DNA from: Actinoplanes oryzae
GTDB lineage: Bacteria > Actinomycetota > Actinomycetes > Mycobacteriales > Micromonosporaceae
Assembly (NCBI RefSeq): GCF_030757795.1
Contig: NZ_JAUQWH010000046.1
Coordinates: 1 to 55,349, forward strand
Length of the DNA: 55,349 nucleotides
Direction of reading: 5' to 3'
In this document: one piece after another, positions 23,303-33,910 of the stretch
Position numbering within the stretch: position 1 is the first letter of the stretch
Layout of the letters: every line of letters begins with the position of its first letter
Program-made: the position numbers and the translations under genes
The notes under the pieces: generated by a model
Databases searched by the model: none
Told to the model about the DNA's origin: nothing
Seen by the model: only the letters and a program-made list of their open reading frames with translations

Positions 23303-25794
23303 GACGGCGTCCCGGTCAACGCGAGTTCCTTCCTGGCGCGCTCCACGTCCTCGGCGGCCCGCCGCAACGTGGTGCCCGGCTCCAGCTCCAGCCCGACGGC
23401 GGCGGTGCGATCGGTGAACCGGGCCGCCTCCGTGTCGAGCAGCACGTTAACGCGTGCCAGGAGCTCCTCCCGCGCCCGGGCGGCGAGAGTGCGGATGGCC
23501 TGGTCACCGAAGATCGCTTCGAGCACCTTCTGGGCGGCCACGGTGGTGCCCGCCCCGACGGCCACCTCGGCGCCGGTCGGGATGAACGCGGTGGACGTGA
23601 AGACGCCGATCATCACGGCCAGCCCGACGCCGTTCACCGCGTAGGCGGCGCCCCGGGCGACGAACCGCTTGTCGCCGGCCTCCGTACGCACCAGTTCCAG
23701 CACCCACTGCTGCCAGTCGCGCACTGTGCGCTCGGCGCGCTCGGCGAGATCGGGCGCGGGCTTCTGCAGCTCCGGCACGAGCAGGCCGCTGCCGGCCGGG
23801 AAGGCCTGCCACGACGTGTACGTCTGCTCGGCCGCATCCGCAGCGACCCCGCGCAGCAGCGTGACCAGCTGCGACTCCAGTGCCGCCTTGAGGTTGCGCC
23901 CCGGCGCCGGACGTCCGGTGACCGCCGCGACGATCTTGTCCCGGACCTGGCCGACCCGCGACTCCAGCATCTTGAGGAACTCGCCGGTGCCCACGAACTC
24001 CTGCCACCGGGCCAGCACCTCCCCGCGCAACAGCCGGCCGTCCTGGAGACCGTCCTCCAGCGTGCGTCGGGCGGTGCGATAGGCGGCCGTGACCCGTTCG
24101 TCGAGCGCCTGTGCGGCGGCGGCCTGGTCGTCCGCGGCCGAGGCGAGACCCTCGACCGCCGGGGCGAGCGAGATGAGCGCGCCGTCGAGCGTCTGCCGGA
24201 CCACGGCGGCACGGGCGTTGGCATCCGCCGCGAGCTCCGCGAACCAGTCGTGCAGCGGCCGCATCAGATCCTCGGTCAGCAGGCCCTGCCCGTCGAGCGT
24301 GGTCTCCGGCAGGATGAAGAGCGGCGCCTGGGCCATGTCGTGCTGGCCGAGCATCTCGGTGAGGTGCGCGGTGATGTCCGCGGCGGCCTCACCCGGGACG
24401 CGGTCCAGCACGAGCGCGATCACCGTGCCGCGCAGCCGGGCCGTCTTCAACAATTCCCACGGTACGGCGTCCGCGTAGCGTGCCGCGGTGGTGACGAAGA
24501 GCCACAGGTCCGCCGCCGCGAGCAGCTGCGCCGCCAGTTTGCGGTTGCCCTCGACCACCGAGTCGACGTCGGGCGCGTCCAGGAACGCCAGGCCGGGGCC
24601 GAGCGCGGGGGCCGAGACGAGCTGCAGCGTCCGCGGGTCCGAGCTGGATTCCGCCGTACGCACCAGCCCCGGCAGCAGCTCCCCCTTGCGGAACCACGAC
24701 GAGTCGTTCGGATGGCTCACCAGCACCGGCGACCGGGTGGTCGGCCGCAGCACCCCGGCCTGGCTCACCGGCGCCCGCACCAGGCTGTTGACCAGCGTCG
24801 ACTTGCCCGCGCCGGTGGACCCGCCGACGACCACCAGCAGCGGCGCGTCGAGCCGGGCCAGGCGCGGCAGCAGATAGTCGTCGAGCTGCGCCACCAGGGC
24901 GGTGCCGATCCGTCCCGCTTCCTCGGCGGAGGCCAGCTCCAACGGGTACGCCGTCCCGCCGATCGTCGCGCGCAACCGCGACAGCGCCGTGGCGAGCTCG
25001 CCCAGCGCCGCCGGAGGCTCCGCGGGCAGTGCCGGGGCCGCGGGGCCGCTCGGGGCCGCCGCCGCGGTGCCGGCCGCCTGCCGCGCGGCCGTTGTGCCCG
25101 CCGTTGTGCCCGTCGCCGTTGTGCCCGTCGTCGGCTTGCCCGTCGGCTTGCCCGGCCTCGGCTTCGGGTTCGGCGAGGCCATCGTCGGCACGGCCGCCGT
25201 GTTCGGCGTCACGAACGGCAGCGGCGCGAGGTCGTCAAGGGTGGCGGGCCGCTTCTGCGTCGTGACCGTGTTTCCGGCCGCGGGGGCGCTCGGCGGCGGC
25301 CACTCGGGCTGCTTCGCCGGCTCCTCCTCCCGGACGGCGGGCTCCGCGCTCGGCTCGCCCGCTTCGTCGGCGTCCGCCTTCTCGGGCTCCTCAGCCTCTT
25401 CAGCCTCTTCGCCCTTGTTGTCCTCGGGCGCGAGCTCCTCGGGGGCCGGCTCCTCGGCCTTGTCGGCCTTCGGCTCCGTGACCTCGGTCTCCGGCTCGGG
25501 TTCCTCGGTCTGGACCTCCTCGGTCTGGGCCTCGTCGGCCTCGGCCTTGGCGTCGGCGTCGGGTTTGTCGGGCTCGGGGGTCTCGGCCGCGGGCCTGTCG
25601 GGCTCGGGCTGCTTGTCGGCGGACGGCTGCTCGGGCTCTGTCCCCTGGGGGCGAGCCTCCTTCTCCGCATCCTGCGGCGCGGCGGGCACGTCGGTGCCTC
25701 GCTCCTTCTCCTGGCCGGTCGCTGCCATGGCTCCGGGCTTGTCGGTCACGGCGGGCTGGGCCGACGGTCCGACCGCGTCACCGTGCGTCGTCAC
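23299..25794 (-). CDS. Dynamin-like GTPase with long acidic N-terminal tail (first of pair)
   Basis: 831 residues from a GTG start; a later ATG at 25728 is possible. Residues ~1-250 are disordered and highly acidic, rich in Glu, Pro and Ala (for example EEAEEAEEPEKADADEAGEP), then Thr/Ala-rich. The GTPase domain follows with G1 GGSTGAGKST near residue 325, G2-like RPTTRSPVLVSH, G3 FLDAPDVDSV and a G4-like VLDRVP. A helical region leads to a hydrophobic segment (AVNGVGLAVMIGVFTSTAF). First gene of the three-gene operon; the four-base overlap with the next GTPase suggests a heteromer acting in membrane fission, septation or stress repair. Confidence 0.82.
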   Translation of the reverse strand: MTTHGDAVGPSAQPAVTDKPGAMAATGQEKERGTDVPAAPQDAEKEARPQGTEPEQPSADKQPEPDRPAAETPEPDKPDADAKAEADEAQTEEVQTEEPEPETEVTEPKADKAEEPAPEELAPEDNKGEEAEEAEEPEKADADEAGEPSAEPAVREEEPAKQPEWPPPSAPAAGNTVTTQKRPATLDDLAPLPFVTPNTAAVPTMASPNPKPRPGKPTGKPTTGTTATGTTAGTTAARQAAGTAAAAPSGPAAPALPAEPPAALGELATALSRLRATIGGTAYPLELASAEEAGRIGTALVAQLDDYLLPRLARLDAPLLVVVGGSTGAGKSTLVNSLVRAPVSQAGVLRPTTRSPVLVSHPNDSSWFRKGELLPGLVRTAESSSDPRTLQLVSAPALGPGLAFLDAPDVDSVVEGNRKLAAQLLAAADLWLFVTTAARYADAVPWELLKTARLRGTVIALVLDRVPGEAAADITAHLTEMLGQHDMAQAPLFILPETTLDGQGLLTEDLMRPLHDWFAELAADANARAAVVRQTLDGALISLAPAVEGLASAADDQAAAAQALDERVTAAYRTARRTLEDGLQDGRLLRGEVLARWQEFVGTGEFLKMLESRVGQVRDKIVAAVTGRPAPGRNLKAALESQLVTLLRGVAADAAEQTYTSWQAFPAGSGLLVPELQKPAPDLAERAERTVRDWQQWVLELVRTEAGDKRFVARGAAYAVNGVGLAVMIGVFTSTAFIPTGAEVAVGAGTTVAAQKVLEAIFGDQAIRTLAARAREELLARVNVLLDTEAARFTDRTAAVGLELEPGTTLRRAAEDVERARKELALTGTPS

Positions 25795-25876
25795 GGGTAA
25801 AGCGTGCCCGATCTATGCATCGCAGACAACAGGTACCCCACCCGTCGTGACCGGACAGGAACCTTCGGCGCCAAGG

Positions 25877-25895
25877 TTGCGCCTCTTACGCTCAA
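25877..25895. promoter_or_regulatory. Degenerate HAIR (HspR) box upstream of dnaK
   Basis: TTGCGC-N7-GCTCAA resembles the HAIR consensus (CTTGAGT-N7-ACTCAAG) in the right arm and spacing but weakly in the left arm. It lies 53 bases upstream of the clear HAIR box, about five helical turns, so it may be an accessory HspR site. Confidence 0.45.
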
Positions 25896-25902
25896 CTTCG
25901 AC

Positions 25903-25931
25903 TTGCGGTCTGGTGATCCCGTGGCATCATT
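25903..25931 (+). promoter_or_regulatory. Probable dnaK promoter (-35 TTGCGG, -10 CATCAT)
   Basis: TTGCGG at 25903-25908 and CATCAT/ATCATT near 25926-25931 are spaced 16-17 bases apart, fitting a primary sigma factor promoter. The HAIR box begins at the -10 element, so bound HspR would block RNA polymerase. Transcription start is not proven. Confidence 0.5.
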
Positions 25932-25948
25932 GAGTCCGGTCCACTCAA
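25930..25948. promoter_or_regulatory. HAIR (HspR operator) box of the dnaK operon
   Basis: TTGAGT-N7-ACTCAA matches the core of the HAIR consensus perfectly in both arms. It overlaps the probable -10 region, 93 bases before the dnaK start. The repressor HspR is the fourth gene of the operon, so this is an autoregulatory loop. Confidence 0.9.
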
Positions 25949-26041
25949 CTTGTGGCCCCAGGCTTGCAGGACCCGAGCACGACAGATCTTCAGCATCACA
26001 GACCCTGAGCACCACAGCCGTTCAGAAGCGAGGAAGCGAAC

Positions 26042-27933
<1,892 letters not shown>

Positions 27934-27937
<4 letters not shown>

Positions 27938-28578
27938 GCCGCGCGGACGACGAGAACGACGGTCAGGCGACCGAGCGCGTCGTCATCCGCGATCGCCGCA
28001 AGATCGACGTGAAGAGCGAGGACACCACGGTGACCAAGGAGTCCGAGGAGGCCACGCAGCCCTCGGAGCCGAAGGAGTCCAAGGGCGGCGCCCACCGCGC
28101 CGCCGAGGAACCGGAGGACGAGGTGGCCCCGGCGCCGGCCCTCGGTGCCGAGCTGGAGGCCCTGCGGAGCGAGCTGGAGGACCGCACCCGCGACCTCCAG
28201 CGCGTGACGGCCGAATATGCGAACTACCGCAAGCGCGTCGACCGCGACCGCAGCGCCGCGGCCGAGCAGACCACCGGGGCGGTGCTGACCGCGCTGCTCC
28301 CGGTGCTGGACGACATCGACCGGGCCCGGGAGCACGGCGACCTGGTCGGACCGTTCGCCACGGTCGCCGAGTCCTTCTCGGCGGCGGCGAGCAAGTTCGG
28401 GCTGGTCGCGTTCGGGGAGAAGGGCGACCCCTTCGACCCGACCCGGCACGAGGCGGTCGCCCACCTGACGTCGGCCGACGTCACGGAGACGACCTGCGTC
28501 GAGGTCATGCGCCGCGGTTACCAGTTGGGTGAGCGGCTGCTGCGGCCCGCGATGGTCGCGGTTGCCGACCCCGAGTGA
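27934..28578 (+). CDS. grpE: Nucleotide exchange factor GrpE
   Basis: 214 residues. The GTG start overlaps the dnaK stop (GTGA), so translation is coupled. The first ~65 residues are charged and disordered; a long coiled coil follows ([34 protein letters not shown]). The C-terminal beta domain is [23 protein letters not shown] and ends [20 protein letters not shown], the most conserved GrpE signature. It releases ADP from DnaK. A strong hairpin and a 15-base repeat array separate it from dnaJ. Confidence 0.97.
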
Positions 28579-28587
28579 CCGACATCT

Positions 28588-28615
28588 GTCCCGCCCGCCG
28601 CACGGCGGGCGGGAC
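28588..28615. terminator. Perfect hairpin between grpE and dnaJ (attenuator or processing site)
   Basis: A perfect 12-base stem (GTCCCGCCCGCC and its complement) with a GCAC loop starts nine bases after the grpE stop. There is no T-run. It may reduce transcription of dnaJ and hspR or protect the dnaK-grpE 3' end. Confidence 0.65.
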
Positions 28616-28647
28616 GCCACGCACCCGGGCGAAGCGCGCCCGGCCCG

Positions 28648-28737
28648 GTGCCGTCCCGGGCGGTGCCACCCCCGGGCATCGCCGTTCCGGGCATTGCCGT
28701 CCCGGGGAGGGCCGTTTCGGGCATTGCCGCCCCGGCG
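28648..28737. repeat. 15-base tandem repeat between grpE and dnaJ
   Basis: Six units of 14-16 bases resembling ATTGCCGTTCCGGGC fill much of the grpE-dnaJ gap. It carries no ORF of its own and no start signals. Confidence 0.75.
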
Positions 28738-28805
28738 GCAGCCGGCTCCGGCCGGGCCCGGATCAGCGCCGATCAGCAGGCAAGCGTCGTGAGGAGGTGG
28801 GCTGA

Positions 28806-30005
28806 ATGAGTTCGAAGGACTGGCTGGAGAAGGACTTCTACGCCGTTCTCGGGGTGGGCAAGTCCGCCTCCACCGACGAGATCAAGAAGGCGTACCGGAA
28901 GCTGGCCCGGGAGAACCACCCGGACCACAACCCGGGCAACACCGAGGCCGAGGACCGGTTCAAGGCCGCGTCCGAGGCCTACGACGTGCTGTCGGACGAC
29001 AAGAAGCGCAAAGAGTACGACGAGATGCGCTCCCTGTTCGGCTCCGGCGCGTTCCGCCGGGGTGCCCGGGCGGGCGGCAGCGGCACGTTCGACCCGTCCG
29101 ACCTCTTCGGCGGGTTCGGTGGCGCCGGCGCGGGCGCGCCCGGCGGGAGTCCCGGCGACCGGCGCTTCGGTGGCGCGGGCTTCTCGGACATCTTCAGCTC
29201 GATATTCTCCGGCGGCGGCGCCGGAGGCGGCCCGGGGCGGCGGGGGCCGCAGCGGGGCCGTGACGTCGAGGCGGAGGTCACGCTCGACTTCGCGCACGCG
29301 GTCAAGGGCACGACCCTGCCGCTGACCCTGCGCTCGCCGGGCGTCTGCGACACGTGCCACGGCAACGGTGCCAAGCCGGGCACCACGCCGCGCACCTGCC
29401 CGCAGTGCGCCGGATCCGGGCTGATCTCCCGCAACCAGGGGTCGTTCAGCTTCTCGGAGCCGTGCCGCGAGTGCCAGGGCGCCGGCACGATCGTCGACGA
29501 GAAGTGCCCGGAGTGCCGGGGCACGGGCGGAGTCACGAAGAACCGCACGATCAATGTCCGCTTCCCGGCCGGCGTGGCCGACGGGCAGCGGATCCGGCTC
29601 AGCGGCCGCGGCGAGCCGGGCGAGAAGGGCGGCCCGGCCGGTGACCTGTACGTCCAGGTCCGCGTCCGCCCCGACGATCTGTTCGGCCGCAACGGCGACG
29701 ACATCACGCTCACCGTGCCGATCTCGTTCGCCGAGGCCGTTCTCGGCACGGATCTGCGGGTACCCACTCTGGACAGTCCCGTGACGCTGCGGGTGCCCCC
29801 GGGCACGCCCAGCGGACGGACGCTCAGGGCCCGCGGCAAGGGCGTGCAGCGCCGCGACGGTCAGGCCGGCGATCTGCTGGTCACCCTCGAGGTGCAGGTC
29901 CCGTCCGGGGTCGGCGGCGAGGCCCGCGACGCGCTCGAGCAGTTCGCCAAGCTCACCCCCACGGCGGAGCGCAGCCGTATCGAAGCGCGGCTCAACCAGC
30001 GATAA
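28806..30005 (+). CDS. dnaJ: Chaperone protein DnaJ (type I Hsp40)
   Basis: 399 residues behind GGAGG. J-domain at residues ~9-75 with the HPD motif in [11 protein letters not shown] Gly/Phe-rich region ([23 protein letters not shown]) follows. The zinc domain has all four CxxCxGxG motifs: [24 protein letters not shown] and CPECRGTG. C-terminal substrate-binding domains begin [23 protein letters not shown]. It stimulates DnaK ATPase and delivers substrates. It is the DnaJ1 form normally in the HspR operon. The hspR start is 25 bases downstream. Confidence 0.98.
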   Translation: MSSKDWLEKDFYAVLGVGKSASTDEIKKAYRKLARENHPDHNPGNTEAEDRFKAASEAYDVLSDDKKRKEYDEMRSLFGSGAFRRGARAGGSGTFDPSDLFGGFGGAGAGAPGGSPGDRRFGGAGFSDIFSSIFSGGGAGGGPGRRGPQRGRDVEAEVTLDFAHAVKGTTLPLTLRSPGVCDTCHGNGAKPGTTPRTCPQCAGSGLISRNQGSFSFSEPCRECQGAGTIVDEKCPECRGTGGVTKNRTINVRFPAGVADGQRIRLSGRGEPGEKGGPAGDLYVQVRVRPDDLFGRNGDDITLTVPISFAEAVLGTDLRVPTLDSPVTLRVPPGTPSGRTLRARGKGVQRRDGQAGDLLVTLEVQVPSGVGGEARDALEQFAKLTPTAERSRIEARLNQR

Positions 30006-30030
30006 TCAGAGCACCTTCGGGAGGTGGCAT

Positions 30031-30471
30031 ATGTACGAAGAGATCAGCATCTCGGTGGAGCAGGCCTCCGACGCGAAGGTCCTGATCATCTCGGTCGCCG
30101 CCAAGCTGGCCGGGATGCATCCGCAGACCCTGCGCCAGTACGACCGGCTCGGCCTGGTCCAACCGGGCCGAGCCGGCGGTGGCGGCCGGCGCTACAGCGA
30201 GCGTGACGTCGCCCTGCTGCGCGAGGTGCAGAAGCTGAGCCAGGAGGAAGGCGTCAACCTGGCCGGCATCAAGCGCATCATCGGCCTCGAGCAGCTGGTC
30301 GGCGAGCTCCAGGAGCGGATCGCCCAGCTCGAGGACCAGCTCGACGACGCCTACCGCCGCGCCGCCGAGATGGAAGCCATGAGCGCCTACCCGCGCCGCG
30401 ACCTGGTCCGCCAGGAACGCCCCTCCACCGCCCTGGTCGTCTGGCGCCCCCGCCGCCCCGGCAACCAATAG
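30031..30471 (+). CDS. hspR: Heat shock repressor HspR (MerR family)
   Basis: 146 residues behind GGGAGG. The MerR-type helix-turn-helix and wing sit at residues ~20-60 (VAAKLAGMHPQTLRQYDRLGLVQP, then GRRYSERDVALL). A coiled-coil dimerisation helix follows (LEQLVGELQERIAQLEDQLDDAYRRAAEME). The C-terminal tail ends VVWRPRRPGNQ, a typical HspR hydrophobic end. It binds HAIR sites with DnaK as co-repressor. The window has clear HAIR sites at dnaK and clpB. The stop codon is directly followed by a 23-base tandem repeat array. Confidence 0.97.
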   Translation: MYEEISISVEQASDAKVLIISVAAKLAGMHPQTLRQYDRLGLVQPGRAGGGGRRYSERDVALLREVQKLSQEEGVNLAGIKRIIGLEQLVGELQERIAQLEDQLDDAYRRAAEMEAMSAYPRRDLVRQERPSTALVVWRPRRPGNQ

Positions 30472-30480
30472 CCTCGGCAT

Positions 30481-30618
30481 CCAAGCTGGCGCAGCCTCGG
30501 CGCCCAAGCTCGCGCAGCCTCGGCGCCCAAGCTCGCGCAGCCTCGGCGCTCGAGCTCGCGCAGCCTCGGCGCTCGAGCTCGCGCAGCCTCGGCGCGCAAG
30601 CCCCCGGCGCCCCGGCGC
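30481..30618. repeat. 23-base tandem repeat immediately after hspR
   Basis: Five near-identical 23-base units (CCAAGCTCGCGCAGCCTCGG then CGC) at 30481, 30504, 30527, 30550 and 30573, then one decayed unit to 30618. The two last good units begin TCGAG in place of CCAAG. The array begins ten bases past the hspR stop. Because 23 is not divisible by three, it produces spurious open frames on both strands. Confidence 0.95.
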
Positions 30619-30672
30619 CCAAGCCTCCGGCGGCCCTGACCATGGGCCTCGGCCGGAAGCGCGGTCGGCGGG

Positions 30673-31941
30673 TCAGGAGGTCAGGGGTGCCGTCGTCTCG
30701 GAACGCTCCGGGATGGACACGCTGTAGCCGACCGCCTCGCCGAACGCGTACTCGAGCTGTTCGACGGGCCAGCGCAGCCACTTCACGTCCACCGGCCGGA
30801 TCGCGCGCCGGTCGGCGTGCCGGACCGTCGACACCAGGAGCCACTGGTTTGTCAGGCTGGTGAAGCGCCTCGTGGCGGGATCGCCGGTCTCCGGGCCGAT
30901 GGTCTTCCGGGCTTCCCAAGCGGCGACGTTGTCCCGGAAGGACACCACCTCGAAGAGGACGACCGCGTCACTGTCGCGGATCGTGAACTCGAATTCGGCC
31001 GTACGCAGGCAGCCGTCCCACCGGTCGCCGCAGCCGACGAGGTCCGTGGCCGACGTCCGGGTCATCAGGTCGCTGGCGCGCCTCAGCACCCGTCTCGTCC
31101 GTCGCTGCTCGCCCTGCAGGGTGTCGTCCGGGAAGATCTGCGAGGTCAGCACCGGTCCGGTGTCGTGTCGTGCCGAGGCCCAGGCATGCCCGCCCACGGC
31201 GGTGACCGGAAGCAGCAACAGCAGGGCCCCGGCCCACGCGGGAATCTTCCACCTGGCCGGGGCGAACTGCAGGACGAGCAGGAAGAACAGCGCCACCAGC
31301 AGGGATCCGATGCCCGCGGTGAAGCCTTTCCCGAGGGCCGCGGTGCCGGGCGCGTCCAGCAGCTCCTCGAGGCTCGGCCCGTTGCCGACGATGGTGAAGG
31401 GGGCTCCCACGACGAGGAGCACCACGCCGGCGACGATCAACGCCACGCGGACCGGACGTGGTGACCGGCCCCAGAAGTGCGCGACGGCAAGGGCGTAGAG
31501 CAGCGGCATCAAGGTCATCGCCCAGCCGACGGCCACCAGGCCGGCGGTCGAGCAGCCGGTCACCGCGCAGGCTCCGGCGGCTGTCACGTCGCGGAGGCGG
31601 TCGGAGACCGGGAGCCGCATCGCGCCGGTCAGCCAGCCTGCCGCCAGGAGCGCGAATGACACCACCCAGAACAGCTTCGACGTCAGCGCCCAGGAGTGTG
31701 CCGCCGGGTCGTCCTCCTCGTCCGCGCCGGACGACTCGTCCGCGCCGGAAGACCTGGGCGCGCCGGAGGGCTCGGGCGCGGCGGAAGACCTGGGCGTGCC
31801 GGAGGGCTCGGGCGCGGCGGAAGACCTGGGGGCTGCGGAGGACTCCGTCGCGGCGACAGGCTCGGCGGCAGGCTGGGGCGTCTTGCGGTAGTTCGCCAGC
31901 TGTCCGCCGAGGAGATCCTTGGGATCTTTTCGTCGTGCCAT
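30673..31941 (-). CDS. Multi-helix membrane protein with disordered N-terminus, unknown function
   Basis: 422 residues from MARRKDPKDLLGGQLANYRK. Residues ~25-80 are a Ser/Pro/Ala-rich stretch of SSAAPEPSGAPR repeats. Five hydrophobic segments lie between ~88 and 275 (LFWVVSFALLAAGWLTG; GLVAVGWAMTLMPLLYALAVA; VALIVAGVVLLVVGAPF; IGSLLVALFFLLVLQFA; WAGALLLLLPVTAVGGHAW). A ~145-residue soluble domain follows with two Cys (VGCGDRWDGCL), beta-strand-rich, presumably extracytoplasmic. I recognise no family. It lies after the hspR repeat array and is probably an independent unit. Confidence 0.75.
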   Translation of the reverse strand: MARRKDPKDLLGGQLANYRKTPQPAAEPVAATESSAAPRSSAAPEPSGTPRSSAAPEPSGAPRSSGADESSGADEEDDPAAHSWALTSKLFWVVSFALLAAGWLTGAMRLPVSDRLRDVTAAGACAVTGCSTAGLVAVGWAMTLMPLLYALAVAHFWGRSPRPVRVALIVAGVVLLVVGAPFTIVGNGPSLEELLDAPGTAALGKGFTAGIGSLLVALFFLLVLQFAPARWKIPAWAGALLLLLPVTAVGGHAWASARHDTGPVLTSQIFPDDTLQGEQRRTRRVLRRASDLMTRTSATDLVGCGDRWDGCLRTAEFEFTIRDSDAVVLFEVVSFRDNVAAWEARKTIGPETGDPATRRFTSLTNQWLLVSTVRHADRRAIRPVDVKWLRWPVEQLEYAFGEAVGYSVSIPERSETTAPLTS

Positions 31942-32001
31942 CGGCTCCGAGGGTACGGATGTCGATCTACCGCGGGCGACGCGTACGGCCGGGAGCGGAC
32001 C

Positions 32002-32442
32002 TCAGCGGTACATGGCGAGGCGGCGCGGGTAGCGGACCAGCCCGCCCTCGATCCAGTCGCGGTAGTCGAAGAGCTCGGGGCGGTTCATCAGCACGCGGCA
32101 GTTGTGCGCCCAGATGGCCATCGGCTCGTCGCCGACCTCCTCGGCGCGCTCGACGTACTTCTTGAGGCGGCGCTTGCGCTGGGACGAGGCGTTCGGGCGT
32201 ACGCCGTCCGCCGCATAGATGTACATGCAGTGTTGCGCGAACCGGCGCGCCGGGCACTGCCGGTCCATCGCCAGCTCGAAGAGGGTCGGCGCCAGGACGT
32301 CGCCGGCGATGAGGAGGTCCCAGTCGGCCGGCATGGCGGTGACCGGTACGGCCTCGGGGTGGTAGGCCCAGGCCTGCAGTTCCTCGGGTCGCGGGTCCAC
32401 CGGGTTGGCGAAGCCGGAGAAAGTCTTCTCGTCCACGGTCAT
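32002..32442 (-). CDS. Hypothetical protein, possibly translation-coupled to a leader peptide
   Basis: 146 residues from MTVDEKTFSGFANPVDPRPEE. Soluble; features are WAYHPEAVPVTAMPADWDLLIAG, a basic block (SSQRKRRLKKYVERAEE) and C-terminal RDWIEGGLVRYPRRLAMYR. No family recognised. The start ATG overlaps the stop of a nine-codon ORF (32439-32468) with a much stronger ribosome binding site, so expression may depend on translation of that leader. It follows the antiporter region on the same strand but about 250 bases away. Confidence 0.68.
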   Translation of the reverse strand: MTVDEKTFSGFANPVDPRPEELQAWAYHPEAVPVTAMPADWDLLIAGDVLAPTLFELAMDRQCPARRFAQHCMYIYAADGVRPNASSQRKRRLKKYVERAEEVGDEPMAIWAHNCRVLMNRPELFDYRDWIEGGLVRYPRRLAMYR

Positions 32443-32468
32443 GACGCCGCCTTGCTGCGCTCGCTCAT
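32439..32468 (-). CDS. Nine-residue leader ORF (MSERSKAAS)
   Basis: ATG at 32468 with AGGAGG seven bases upstream; the stop overlaps the next start as ATGA. Sequences of the MSERS type directly before genes are, as I recall, frequent in this family of actinobacteria, so it may be a dispersed leader element rather than a unique peptide. Confidence 0.4.
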   Translation of the reverse strand: MSERSKAAS

Positions 32469-32695
32469 CCGCCGTCCTCCTCGGCAGTGAGGGTCTGCCG
32501 TACACAGGGCAGGACCCTCATCGGGAGCAGCGTCCGCGCCTCAGTCCCCTCAGCCGAAGGCGTGTCGCCGGTCACCCGGTTCACTCGATGCTGTCGCGGC
32601 GACACGTTAGCGTGTCGATCACGCCCGGCGGAAGTGACCTGAACTCACTTTCAGATACTTGTCAGTAGCTTTGAGCAGCCTGATCGGCGGACTGG

Positions 32696-33901
32696 TCAGT
32701 CGGCCGCGGGGAGTGGATCGGCCGGACGGCGCACCTGGGTCCGGCGCCGGATGAAGTTCTTGAACCAGGCGTAGTCGGGCAGCCGGGCGAGCAGCGGGCC
32801 GGTCACCACGGTGATCAGCACGTACGAGGTCGCCAGCGGTGCCAGCTTCGGCTCGATGCCCGAGGCGACGGCCAGCCCGGCGATGACGATCGAGAACTCG
32901 CCGCGTGGCATGAGAGCCAGCCCGGCGCGGACCTGACCGGGCAGCGCGATCCCCGCGCGGCGGCCGGCGAGCATTCCGGTGAGCACTTTTGTGGCCATCG
33001 TGAGGACGGCCAGCCCGAGCGCCGGGAGCAGGGCCGGCGGGATCGAGGCCGGATCCGTGGAGAGCCCGAAGAACACGAAGAAGACCGCGGCGAACAGATC
33101 CCGCAGCGGCGAGAGCATCTGGACCGCGCTGTGCGCCACCTGGCCGGAGAGCGCGATGCCGACGAGGAAGGCGCCCACCGCCGCGGAGACGTTGAGCTCG
33201 GCGGCCACCCCGGCGACGAACAGCGTCAGGCCCAGCACGCTGAGGAGCAGGGCCTCGGCGTCCTTGACCGAGACGAAGTTGGAGATCGCGTGGCCGTACC
33301 GGATGGCGGCGACCAGCACCGCGATCACCGTGACCACCGCGACGGCCAGGGCCTTGGCGCCGCCCAGCAGGCCGGCACCGGCCAGGACCGCCGTGATGAG
33401 GGGCAGGTAGAAGGCCATCGCCAGGTCCTCGATGACCAGGATGGAGAGGATCACCGGCGTCTCGCGGTTGCCCAGCCGGCCGAGGTCGCCGAGCACCTTG
33501 GCGATCACGCCGGAGGACGAGACCCAGGTGATGCCGGCCAGGACCAGGGCGGCCTCCCAGCCCCAACCCAGCAGGAACGCGAAGGCGGCGCCGGGGAGGG
33601 CGTTGAACAGCGCGTCGATGACGCCGGCGGGTGCGGCCGAGCGGAGGTTGCCGACCAGCTCCGTGGCCGAATACTCCAGGCCGAGCATGACCAGCAGCAG
33701 GATGACGCCGATCTCGGCGCCGACCTCGATGAACTCCTCGCTGGCCGAGAGCGGCAGGAAGCCGCCGTGCCCGAAGGCCAGCCCGGCGAGCAGGTAGAGC
33801 GGGATGGGCGAGAGACCGATGTGCCGGCCCAGGCGACCGAGCATGCCCAGGGCGAAGAGGAGCGCACCGACCTCGATGAGCAGGATCGTCGTACCGTGCA
33901 C
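32696..33901 (-). CDS. Cation:proton antiporter, CPA2 (KefB/KhtU-like) transmembrane subunit
   Basis: 401 residues, about 12-13 helices, from GTG 33901. CPA2 marks are LYLLAGLAFGHGG near residue 40, a conserved acidic core in ILSILVIEDLAMAFYLPLI, VGAFLVGIALSGQVAHS and the GLALMPRGEFSIVIAGLA segment. There is no soluble RCK domain of its own; the regulatory TrkA-C protein is encoded just upstream (9 bases), as in KhtTU. It likely expels K+ or Na+ in exchange for H+ under alkaline or electrophile stress (family knowledge). Confidence 0.92.
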   Translation of the reverse strand: MHGTTILLIEVGALLFALGMLGRLGRHIGLSPIPLYLLAGLAFGHGGFLPLSASEEFIEVGAEIGVILLLVMLGLEYSATELVGNLRSAAPAGVIDALFNALPGAAFAFLLGWGWEAALVLAGITWVSSSGVIAKVLGDLGRLGNRETPVILSILVIEDLAMAFYLPLITAVLAGAGLLGGAKALAVAVVTVIAVLVAAIRYGHAISNFVSVKDAEALLLSVLGLTLFVAGVAAELNVSAAVGAFLVGIALSGQVAHSAVQMLSPLRDLFAAVFFVFFGLSTDPASIPPALLPALGLAVLTMATKVLTGMLAGRRAGIALPGQVRAGLALMPRGEFSIVIAGLAVASGIEPKLAPLATSYVLITVVTGPLLARLPDYAWFKNFIRRRTQVRRPADPLPAAD

Positions 33902-33910
33902 CCGGTGCCC

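Noticed and set aside
30387..30618. Possible CRISPR array or minus-strand gene after hspR
   Set aside because: The repeats are contiguous, without unique spacers, and no cas genes are present. The frame read on the minus strand changes with each 23-base unit.
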